Shown here: piece by piece, positions 1-6,205 of the stretch
Numbering within the stretch: the stretch's first letter is position 1
How the letters are laid out: each line of letters opens with the position of its first letter
Source of the DNA: JAZQNC01 sp045536155
Lineage (GTDB): Bacteria; Bacillota; Clostridia; Oscillospirales; CAG-272
DNA length: 6,205 nucleotides
Reading direction: 5' to 3'
NCBI GenBank assembly: GCA_045536155.1
Contig: JAZSMZ010000083.1
Coordinates: forward strand, 1 to 6,205
The notes under the pieces: generated by a model
Told to the model about the DNA's origin: nothing
Seen by the model: only the letters and a program-made list of their open reading frames with translations
The model's database searches: none
Program-made: the position numbers and the translations under genes

Positions 1-738
1 GTCAACCTTATAGAGGTTGTTTACACCCTGCATAAGGCAGGCGAGATGCTCAAGGCCCATACCGGAGTCGATATTGGGCTTTGCAAGGCGGGAGTAGTTG
101 CCCTGACCGTCGTTGTCAAACTGAGTAAATACGAGGTTCCAGAATTCCATAAAGCGGTCGCAGTCACAGCCGGGCTTACAGTCGGGCTTTCCGCAGCCGT
201 ACTCCTCGCCGCGATCGAAGTGGATCTCGGAGCAAGGGCCGCAAGGACCGGAGCCGTGTTCCCAGAAGTTATCTTCTTTACCGAGGCGAACTATTTTATC
301 GGGATCTACCCCAATCTCATTTGCCCAGATATCGTACGCTTCGTCGTCATCAAGGTAAATTGTCACCCAAAGACGTTCTTTGGGAAGCTTGAGCCATTCG
401 GTGATAAATTCCCATGCCCAGGTAATAGCCTCGCGCTTAAAGTAGTCGCCGAAGGAGAAGTTGCCGAGCATTTCAAAATATGTTCCGTGACGTGCGGTAA
501 TACCGACGCGCTCAATGTCGGGAGTACGAATGCACTTCTGACAGGTTGTCATGCGGTGACGAGGGGGCTCCTCCTCTCCGGTAAAATACTTTTTAAGAGG
601 TGTCATTCCCGCATTGATGAGAAGAATAGATTTATCGTTGATCGGTACAAGGGGAAAGCTCTTGTGGCGAAGATGTCCTTTGGATTCAAAGAATTTGAGA
701 TACATCTCACGTAAGTCGTTAAGTGATGTCCATTCCAT
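1..738 (-). CDS. alaS: Alanyl-tRNA synthetase, N-terminal part (cut by left edge)
   Basis: This gene encodes the cytosolic class II enzyme that attaches alanine to tRNA-Ala. Only the first 246 codons are present, out of the roughly 870-880 usual for the family, so the rest of the catalytic, tRNA-recognition, editing and C-terminal domains lie outside. Seen directly: the opening MEWTSLNDLREMYLKFFESK, the motif 2 region (RHGTYFEMLGNFSFGDYFK, about 83-101), the signature HGSGPCGPCSE (161-171), a cysteine-rich insert with C182, C187, C191 and C193 typical of clostridial forms, and the motif 3 start DSGMGLEHL (224-232). The motif 3 arginine of most AlaRS (GLERL) is histidine 231 here. The start at 738 is supported by AAGGA (751-747) eight bases upstream. 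It lies 44 bases after the ATPase gene, with no room for a T-box leader and no clear promoter, so read-through from the upstream genes is likely. The identification is very secure. Confidence 0.97.
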   Translation of the reverse strand, partial: MEWTSLNDLREMYLKFFESKGHLRHKSFPLVPINDKSILLINAGMTPLKKYFTGEEEPPRHRMTTCQKCIRTPDIERVGITARHGTYFEMLGNFSFGDYFKREAITWAWEFITEWLKLPKERLWVTIYLDDDEAYDIWANEIGVDPDKIVRLGKEDNFWEHGSGPCGPCSEIHFDRGEEYGCGKPDCKPGCDCDRFMEFWNLVFTQFDNDGQGNYSRLAKPNIDSGMGLEHLACLMQGVNNLYKVD

Positions 739-782
739 GATTTTTTTCCTTTGCTTTGTATAATAAATTATTTTTAACTTGG

Positions 783-2126
783 TTATATTTCAATATCTTC
801 GGCGGCAAAGCTTTGATACTGTTTTTCATTGGCTTCGTCTGACTCTGTTTGGATTGGCGTAATAAGTTGACCCTCCATCACTTTATCAAACGTAGCTTCT
901 TCGTTTTGACGCAGAATGTCAAGCAGCGACAGATAATCTCGCAACACCTCACGAGGGGTAATCATCGAATTCGCTCCGATACGGTTCAGACAAGTGTCAA
1001 AAAATGCTCGCATTTCATCCTGCGTTATGCGCGCCTGCCAATCGTAGTACTGCGCGTGGAGCTTTGTCGCTCGTGTGATAAGGGCATACAGCTCATCGTC
1101 TGATAATCTGCGCAGCTTTATTACCGGCCCCGAAAGATTCTTAAATGCGGTATTGGCAAATCTGCCGTCGCTCAGACGGCTTTTGAGGGCTTCGTAGCTG
1201 AATAGTCCTCGACGGCTGTCTTCCAAAAACTGAGGTGTGCCTCCAAGCACAACTCCGAGCCCGGGCGAACGTCCTCCGAGCGTATCATTGAACATCGAAA
1301 GCAGCTTTTCATAGTTGTTTTCACGTGAGATACGGTTCGGGATCTTATAAAGATTTACACACTCATCGATAAATACGATAAGCCCTCGGTAGCCGATCTT
1401 CTGGACAAAAACAGCCATAAGCTTCAGATAATCAAACCAGTTGTCGTCGTCAATAATGCTTCCGACTCCAAGAGCGGATTTTGCTTCGGTTTTAGTGGAG
1501 TATTCACCGCGTATCCAGCGCAGGCACGAGGCCATTTTTGTATCGTCATCTGCAAGATAAGCTTTGTAGTAGGTGTTGATAACGTGCGCAAAATCAAACC
1601 CACCGATCTGTGATTGCAGCGAACGCGATACGTCAAAAATTTTTGCACTAAGCCGCTCGGCAAAGCTCGCGGATTCGGGTGAAAGTCCTTCGGCGGCGAC
1701 TTCAAGCTGCAAATTTGACAGCCATTTTGCTATAACACTTTGAATAGCTCCGCCGTCGGGAGATGATTTTGAGGAGAGATTTTTCATCAGTTCGCGGTAG
1801 GTGGCAATTCCCGTACCCTTAGAACCGCAAATACGACGTTCGGGTGATAGATCGCAATCGGCTGTCAGAAATCCTCGTTCAAGAGAAAATCCACGGATAA
1901 GCTGCATTAAAAAGCTCTTGCCGCTTCCGTATTTACCGATGATGAACCGCATCGAGGAGCCGCCCTCGCTTACGTTTTCGAGATCGGAGAGCAGGGCAGA
2001 TATCTCATCTTCACGCCCAATGGCAATATATGGTGCGCCGATTCGCGGTACAACACCCGCAACAAGTGAATTGATCAACGACGCTAAAATCCTGCGAGGC
2101 ACTTTTTCGTTTCTTGCGATGTCCAT
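783..2126 (-). CDS. DUF2791/BrxD-like P-loop ATPase
   Basis: This is a predicted soluble AAA/STAND-like ATP-binding protein of 447 residues, in the DUF2791 family that includes BrxD of type 2 BREX phage defence. Seen directly: a conserved lead-in (IGREDEISALLSDLE, 36-50), Walker A GKYGSGKS (64-71), the family-typical DLSPERR (92-98) and ATYRELMKNL (108-117), Walker B GLIVFIDE (248-255) with D254/E255, a sensor-1-like GGTPQFLED (295-303), arginines at 305/306 and 317 that could act as fingers, and ITPREVLRDYL (389-399) near the end. All nucleotide-binding motifs are intact, so an active ATPase is expected. The gene starts 16 bases after the TerB_N gene, with AAAGGAG (2137-2131) just ahead of ATG, so the two should be translated from one mRNA and probably act together. 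BREX partners (PglX, PglZ) and the helicase often found beside this family are not in view. The family call is strong; substrate and role are unknown. Confidence 0.88.
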   Translation of the reverse strand: MDIARNEKVPRRILASLINSLVAGVVPRIGAPYIAIGREDEISALLSDLENVSEGGSSMRFIIGKYGSGKSFLMQLIRGFSLERGFLTADCDLSPERRICGSKGTGIATYRELMKNLSSKSSPDGGAIQSVIAKWLSNLQLEVAAEGLSPESASFAERLSAKIFDVSRSLQSQIGGFDFAHVINTYYKAYLADDDTKMASCLRWIRGEYSTKTEAKSALGVGSIIDDDNWFDYLKLMAVFVQKIGYRGLIVFIDECVNLYKIPNRISRENNYEKLLSMFNDTLGGRSPGLGVVLGGTPQFLEDSRRGLFSYEALKSRLSDGRFANTAFKNLSGPVIKLRRLSDDELYALITRATKLHAQYYDWQARITQDEMRAFFDTCLNRIGANSMITPREVLRDYLSLLDILRQNEEATFDKVMEGQLITPIQTESDEANEKQYQSFAAEDIEI

Positions 2127-2142
2127 GGCTCTCCTTTCTTTT

Positions 2143-3750
2143 TTAAATCAATTTATTAATATCGTCAAGGTAATCCTCAATAACTCGGTATCTGTCTCCG
2201 TCGCTTTCAATACAGATATCGCCAATCTCATCGTAAAACTGTTCGTTTATAAACTCGACCGCTGAATCCGGGAGCATGTGAAGCGATTTTGCCCATGTAT
2301 CAAACGATTCAAAATCACTGTCGCAGAGATGTTTTAGTCCGATTCTTGCAGTATCTGCCCGTGAAAGGGAAGAATCGGTCACATCGTTTCGAACTGTTGA
2401 GTCGATCAAGTTATTGGTATCATAGGTTTCATCTGATAATGCGTCATCTTCTTCAAAAGCTTCAACTAATTTTTCAGTGATATACCATGATCGTTTTTCT
2501 ATCTCCCGGGCACGTTCAGGCGTCAGGCCCGACGTCGCTGACTCATATTGCTTCATGTATTCAGGCTCAGAATCTGGAATCGTTTCCTTTTTTGCTTTTG
2601 CAAGATAGGGAGCAAAATATTCAAGAACTGCCTTTTTAACTCTGTCGTCAAGGTTTACAGAAGAAAACCGAGAACGAATATGAGCAATGCTGCGAATCTG
2701 GTTTTCGGAAAATTTTACGATGTTTGTAATCAGTTCACGTATCTGAGGTGAGCTTCTGAGCGAATAATATTCTATATCAATACGCCGCTTTACGTTATAC
2801 GCGCAAAGTGAGCCGAAAAAAGCATCGCGTGTCAGTTTTAAAGCAGGCAGGGAAGAGCTGTCCATTTTTAATCTGTCGTCAGTAAGTGACAGCTTTTTTG
2901 CAACGTAAATAAAACAGGTCGGTATATGCTTTTCAAACAGAGACGACGTATCGCAGTTGTAAAATTTGCTTTTTCGCCAATTATAAGTGCATCCGAGTGA
3001 CAGCAATGCTAATTGAAGTCTGTCCTCATCGTTACAGTTGAATGGCAGGAAAAATTCACGAAATGAAGATTCTGATTGCAGAGTACCGACGACACCTTGC
3101 AACAGATCAAACGGAGGATCTAGTTTATATATACAGCAATAGTCGCATATCCAATCGGGCATACACTTGTCCAGCTTTGGAAAATCCCCTCTCCAATCGA
3201 GATATAGCTTTGAGAGCAAAATGATGCCTACGCTCGGTTCAATGAGATCAGGTATGTTGATGATCTCATAAATGTAGAGCAGAATATAGCTGTAATCCGT
3301 TTTTATCTTGACACCCCGACGCTGATTTTCGCGCCACCAGAGATAATAATTCAACTGCTCTTTTGTAAGCTGAATATATTGGGGGATATAGGAAAAGAAG
3401 GGCACGTATTCGCATTCTTCAGCGGCAAAAAAGTGATATTTTTGCGCATTCGCCAAAAAACGCTCATAGAAGGTGTATTTTGATGGCCAACGGTAGACAG
3501 ATATGGATTTAATCAGAGCATTGTTGGGCTGATAACTTTGATCGAGTGTTGGCAAATGCTGTGATACTCTTGCCTGACCGTTTTTTCGTGCAGGTATGCG
3601 GTAAGAGGCAACGTTATTGTTTTCAACGTCGGCATCAAGATCAATTTCAACAGCCTCGGTATCACGCGAAAAGACAGCAGATTTCTTTTTGGGCGGAAGC
3701 ATTGCTTTAAAGTCCCAAAAATCGTCATATTCTTTTCGGTCTGAAAACAT
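2143..3750 (-). CDS. TerB_N/TerB_C domain protein, partner of the BrxD-like ATPase
   Basis: This 535-residue protein has no signal peptide or membrane segment. Residues about 85-290 match my memory of the TerB_N domain: YRWPSKYTFYERFLANAQKY, then FFSYIPQYIQLTKEQLNYYL, WWRENQRRG and a helix containing SYILLYIYEIINI. The rest is helical and charged, with an acidic stretch (about 432-452) and an acidic end (DEIGDICIESDGDRYRVIEDY, DYLDDI) resembling the TerB_C tail; that part is a weaker call. A second acidic linker lies at 30-45. No catalytic motif is visible, so it is likely a scaffold or sensor. TerB-type domains are linked to tellurite resistance and to predicted membrane- or DNA-associated stress systems. 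It is the first gene of the leftward unit: GAGGGGG (3763-3757) lies six bases before ATG, and a consensus promoter lies about 30 bases further up. That strongly fixes the start. What it senses or binds is not readable from the sequence. Confidence 0.82.
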   Translation of the reverse strand: MFSDRKEYDDFWDFKAMLPPKKKSAVFSRDTEAVEIDLDADVENNNVASYRIPARKNGQARVSQHLPTLDQSYQPNNALIKSISVYRWPSKYTFYERFLANAQKYHFFAAEECEYVPFFSYIPQYIQLTKEQLNYYLWWRENQRRGVKIKTDYSYILLYIYEIINIPDLIEPSVGIILLSKLYLDWRGDFPKLDKCMPDWICDYCCIYKLDPPFDLLQGVVGTLQSESSFREFFLPFNCNDEDRLQLALLSLGCTYNWRKSKFYNCDTSSLFEKHIPTCFIYVAKKLSLTDDRLKMDSSSLPALKLTRDAFFGSLCAYNVKRRIDIEYYSLRSSPQIRELITNIVKFSENQIRSIAHIRSRFSSVNLDDRVKKAVLEYFAPYLAKAKKETIPDSEPEYMKQYESATSGLTPERAREIEKRSWYITEKLVEAFEEDDALSDETYDTNNLIDSTVRNDVTDSSLSRADTARIGLKHLCDSDFESFDTWAKSLHMLPDSAVEFINEQFYDEIGDICIESDGDRYRVIEDYLDDINKLI

Positions 3751-3787
3751 TGTTAACCCCCTCAGATAAATTAAAATTCATCTAATA

Positions 3788-3816
3788 ATTATATCATAAT
3801 GTTTTTTAAATGTCAA
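3788..3816 (-). promoter_or_regulatory. Consensus sigma-A promoter of the leftward unit
   Basis: On the minus strand, a perfect -35 TTGACA (3816-3811) is followed by a 17-base spacer and a perfect -10 TATAAT (3793-3788), preceded by an extended -10 TGa (3796-3794). Transcription should start near 3781, giving a leader of about 30 bases to the TerB_N start at 3750. A full match at both boxes with ideal spacing implies strong basal expression rather than a silent gene. Confidence 0.88.
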
Positions 3817-3909
3817 TCAGTGATGCCTTATTACAAGCTTAAATTTGATAATTTTTGATCTTGAAAATCAATAGTTTTTGTTTTGAGTTAAAATAATCCG
3901 GAATAGTGG

Positions 3910-3921
3910 CTTACAAGTAAG
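3910..3921. repeat. Short palindrome CTTAC-AA-GTAAG
   Basis: Two 5-base arms, CTTAC and GTAAG, flank a central AA. The element lies 20 bases upstream of the rightward -35 box, where an activator could bind. It occurs once and is short, so chance is a real alternative. Confidence 0.25.
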
Positions 3922-3941
3922 GTTAATTTTACTAAATCATC

Positions 3942-3970
3942 TTTACAAACGGTTATGTTTATGATATAAT
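3942..3970 (+). promoter_or_regulatory. Sigma-A promoter of the DUF2232-gdpP unit
   Basis: A -35 TTTACA (3942-3947), five of six consensus, is followed by a 17-base spacer and a perfect -10 TATAAT (3965-3970), with an extended -10 TGa at 3962-3964. Transcription should begin near 3977. That is downstream of the first in-frame ATG at 3974, so this promoter bears on the start choice of the next gene. Confidence 0.85.
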
Positions 3971-4036
3971 AACATGAATAGTATTAAAATGCTATATTTA
4001 TGTAAATCATCCGCAACGATAGTTAAAAATTTGATT

Positions 4037-5062
4037 ATGAATACTGAAATCCGATCCCCCAAACTAAAAAGTGCTACTACGGTTGTTCTGTTTTCAGGTG
4101 CTGCTGTGCTGAGCATTCTTTCGCAGTGCTCATCGATTCCACTGTTGGTTCTTGCAGCGATGTTTGTTTCTATTGCAGTCATTGCTTTTTTGTGCATTGC
4201 ACATTTGTCTTTTCTGCCAATGCTTGCGATAGCACCTGCTGCGGTTATCTCATTCTTTTTGTATGATTCCATTCTTTCGGCGCTTAACATATTGTTGATA
4301 CCGATAACAGCAACCGCGGTGATTTACTCATATCGGTATAAGCTCAAGAGAACGTGGATAGATATTGCTATCGCGTCAACTTTTGGGGTAACATTGTTTG
4401 TGCTCGCTGTTTTAAGTATCTGTTCTGTTTACGGTAAGTTGAATTTGGGTATTATTTCCGATCTTTATAGCTCTTACCGCAGCTCCACTATCGAGGCTTT
4501 AACAGAATTTTATGTCGATACCGAAACCGGTGAAACTCTTGTTACTGCCGAGCTGGCTTCTGCAGCTTTTGACTATACAATGCTTCTGTCTCCCGCGGTA
4601 ATCATCTCTGCTTTTACAGTGATCGGTCATATTATTTCGGGCATTGTAAATGTGTTTATAAGGCTGTTCTCGCTTGATAAAGATTATTTATCTTTTGAGA
4701 TGGTGCGGTTAATGCCTTCTAAAGCATCGGCGATCATATTTTTAGTGTCGTATTTGTTTGCTCTGCTGTTCGGATCGCTTGTCTCCGAACCGATCTACAT
4801 GATTGCGCAAAACTTGTCAACAATACTTACTTTGCCTTTTGTCTGCGTTGGTTTTTCCCTTGCAAAAAGTTATTTTGTATGGCGCAGAGAGGTTAAAGGT
4901 CTGGGAATAGGCTCAATCATAATCATAATTCTGCTTGTTTCAAATATTTTGTTTTTATTACCTGCTCTTGCATTATTGGGCGCAATATTTATTATCATCG
5001 GCGATCGCATAAAGCTTGTTAAGATACATGACAAACCAAGTAACGATGATTCCAATCAATAA
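4037..5062 (+). CDS. DUF2232 (YybS-like) multi-pass membrane protein
   Basis: This predicted integral membrane protein has 341 residues from the start chosen here and about eight to nine hydrophobic segments. In 4037-start numbering these are roughly 14-28, 35-57, 59-75, 81-98, 107-133, 180-210, 231-250, 260-275 and 288-322. A polar loop near 140-175 contains DTETGETL, and the tail is hydrophilic. The call rests on topology, length and position directly before gdpP, the usual place of YybS in Bacillota; I see no signature motif that proves it. The function of the family is poorly defined. The frame is open from an ATG at 3974, but the promoter places the transcript start near 3977, so 3974 would not be on the mRNA. 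ATG 4037 gives a short charged N-terminus before the first membrane segment. ATG 3989 is also possible. None of these starts has a good ribosome binding site, so the start remains uncertain. Confidence 0.8.
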   Translation: MNTEIRSPKLKSATTVVLFSGAAVLSILSQCSSIPLLVLAAMFVSIAVIAFLCIAHLSFLPMLAIAPAAVISFFLYDSILSALNILLIPITATAVIYSYRYKLKRTWIDIAIASTFGVTLFVLAVLSICSVYGKLNLGIISDLYSSYRSSTIEALTEFYVDTETGETLVTAELASAAFDYTMLLSPAVIISAFTVIGHIISGIVNVFIRLFSLDKDYLSFEMVRLMPSKASAIIFLVSYLFALLFGSLVSEPIYMIAQNLSTILTLPFVCVGFSLAKSYFVWRREVKGLGIGSIIIIILLVSNILFLLPALALLGAIFIIIGDRIKLVKIHDKPSNDDSNQ

Positions 5063-5097
5063 CCGATATAAAATCATTAAGAAAGTGAGGATATCCC

Positions 5098-6201
5098 ATG
5101 CGAAACAGAACGAAACTGTTCAACTTGGCTACGATCATTAAGACGGCTGTTCAGATTATTGTTGCGCTGGTATTCTTTTCCCTTTATATTTCTTTCGCGA
5201 ACGATGAGTCGGTGAGCGATAAAAAGATGCTTTGGCTTATTTTGCCTGCATATATCGCCATTGCCGCAATAGCCGCGTTTTTGACATCTGTTGTATTAAG
5301 GAGTATTAAAACAGTTTCGATTCAAAAGAGCGGATCGATCGGCAACCTTACGCTGGACGTGCTGTCAAAGCTGCGTCAGCCGGTTGCTATTTGCGACGAT
5401 AGCGGCAGTATTGTTTGGTATAATCACGAGCTTGCAAAGCTTTCACATAAGAAGGCGCTGTATGGAGAGAATATTTCCCACCTCTCGCAGGCTACTGTGA
5501 ATGATATTTGCTCGGTAGACTCGCCCGACGGACTCGATGTTGTAATTAATGAGGTTCCCTACGGTATTCGCGCTTATCACATTACCTCGCAGGACAAAGA
5601 GTATATTTTCACGATTTGGCATGATAAATCCGAGCTTCGCCATGCATATCAGCGTCTGAATGATGAGGCTAGTATCGTAGCATACATCATGGTAGATAAT
5701 TTCGATGAGCTGATGCAGTATGTAAATGAAAAGTACCGCACCGCGTCGAATGAAGTGGACAACGTCCTCAAAGAGTGGGCGGACTCTGTTAACGGTATTT
5801 TGACCGAATATGATCACGACAGATATATGTTTGTATTTGAAGCCCGCTATCTGCCGCAGTTTGTCGAGGAACGCTTCGCTATTCTTGACAAAGTACGCGA
5901 TATACGTATCGGTGATGGCGCTCTGCCGATAACATTGTCTATCGGCGTGTCGGGCACAGCAGGAAATTATGCAGAAAAGGATAAGGCCGCACGAAGCGCG
6001 CTTGATATGGCATTACAGCGCGGCGGTGACCAGGCTGTAGTCAGAACCGGCAACGGACTTGAGTATTACGGCGGAAGGTCCAAGAGCGTACAGAAGAGAA
6101 CCAAGGTTCGTGCAAGAGTTATTGCGAACGAGCTTGCGGTACTGATCTCCAGCGCCTCTAATGTACTTATTATGGGCCATAGAAACAAAGTCGGATCGTA
6201 G
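5098..6201 (+). CDS. gdpP: Cyclic-di-AMP phosphodiesterase GdpP (YybT), frame ends at the DHH motif
   Basis: GdpP is a membrane-anchored enzyme that hydrolyses c-di-AMP to pApA and so affects potassium and osmotic balance, cell wall stress and beta-lactam tolerance. Seen directly: two membrane helices (about 12-33 and 44-68), a PAS-like domain (about 88-175, with QPVAICDDSGSIVWYN), and a degenerate GGDEF domain (about 193-315) starting IVAYIMVDNFDEL and ending with the family-typical QRGGDQAVV (307-315). A linker then leads to the DHH domain start NVLIMGHRN (355-363). The frame then reads KVGS and stops at 6199-6201, so the open frame is 367 residues against about 650-670 for the family and lacks the DHH/DHHA1 catalytic half. 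The stop may be a frameshift, real or from sequence error at an edge. GTGAGG (5085-5090) lies seven bases before ATG, and the gene follows the DUF2232 gene by 35 bases without a terminator, so the two are probably co-transcribed. Confidence 0.93.
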   Translation: MRNRTKLFNLATIIKTAVQIIVALVFFSLYISFANDESVSDKKMLWLILPAYIAIAAIAAFLTSVVLRSIKTVSIQKSGSIGNLTLDVLSKLRQPVAICDDSGSIVWYNHELAKLSHKKALYGENISHLSQATVNDICSVDSPDGLDVVINEVPYGIRAYHITSQDKEYIFTIWHDKSELRHAYQRLNDEASIVAYIMVDNFDELMQYVNEKYRTASNEVDNVLKEWADSVNGILTEYDHDRYMFVFEARYLPQFVEERFAILDKVRDIRIGDGALPITLSIGVSGTAGNYAEKDKAARSALDMALQRGGDQAVVRTGNGLEYYGGRSKSVQKRTKVRARVIANELAVLISSASNVLIMGHRNKVGS

Positions 6202-6205
6202 CCAT

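Larger units (their letters stand above)
3751..4036. other. Divergent intergenic control region
   Basis: This AT-rich stretch separates the leftward TerB_N-ATPase-alaS genes from the rightward DUF2232-gdpP genes. It holds one strong sigma-A-type promoter facing each way, the strong ribosome binding site of the TerB_N gene and a short palindrome at 3910-3921. I see no small gene, RNA gene, riboswitch-like structure or convincing terminator. The transcription starts would be near 3781 (leftward) and 3977 (rightward), leaving about 160 bases between the -10 elements. Confidence 0.7.

Noticed and set aside
46..714. A 222-codon plus-strand open frame across the alaS region
   Set aside because: It lies antisense to unmistakable AlaRS coding sequence, and its translation has no recognisable domain.
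739..782. A possible dedicated alaS promoter (TATTAT at 765-760 on the minus strand) or a T-box leader
   Set aside because: No acceptable -35 box lies 16-18 bases upstream, and 44 bases are far too few for a T-box leader.
1801..2265. A 154-codon plus-strand open frame spanning the junction of the two minus-strand genes
   Set aside because: It is antisense to the Walker A region of the ATPase and the end of the TerB_N gene, has no ribosome binding site, and gives a low-complexity, proline/serine/arginine-rich translation.
3855..3871. Weak stem TTGAT/ATCAA with a 7-base loop in the intergenic region
   Set aside because: The stem has only five AT-rich pairs and no following U-tract, so it is not a credible terminator or riboswitch.
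3943..4290. A 115-codon minus-strand open frame opposite the start of the DUF2232 gene
   Set aside because: It overlaps the rightward promoter and the membrane protein gene antisense, and it has no supporting signals.

Overview
The window looks like chromosomal DNA of a low- to mid-GC Bacillota bacterium, most likely a gut-type Clostridia (Oscillospirales-like; the lineage is an inference). The support is a clostridial-style alanyl-tRNA synthetase with a cysteine-rich insert, a YybS-like (DUF2232) plus GdpP pair in the order usual for Bacillota, AAAGGAG/GAGGGGG-type ribosome binding sites and textbook sigma-A promoters. No RNA gene, insertion sequence, CRISPR array or phage gene was seen.

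Layout: two transcription units diverge from a 223-286 base intergenic region. Leftward (minus strand) run a TerB_N/TerB_C-type protein (3750-2143), a DUF2791/BrxD-like P-loop ATPase (2126-783) and the first 246 codons of alaS (738-1, running off the left edge). The gaps are only 16 and 44 bases, so the three probably share transcripts. Rightward run a multi-pass DUF2232 membrane protein (start probably 4037, stop 5062) and gdpP (5098-6201), which encodes the c-di-AMP phosphodiesterase. The gdpP frame stops four bases before the right edge, exactly where the catalytic DHH motif begins.

Both units have a near-perfect promoter with 17-base spacing and an extended -10, and the two share an identical 12-base -10 block in opposite orientation. 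This suggests steady, strong expression on both sides.

The most interesting part is the leftward pair. A TerB_N protein next to a BrxD-like ATPase recalls ATPase modules of type 2 BREX phage defence and the TerB-centred stress systems predicted by comparative genomics. Here it appears as a minimal two-gene unit with no helicase, methylase or nuclease in view, placed directly before an essential synthetase gene. It may be an uncharacterised stress or defence module, or a domesticated housekeeping pair; the sequence alone does not decide.
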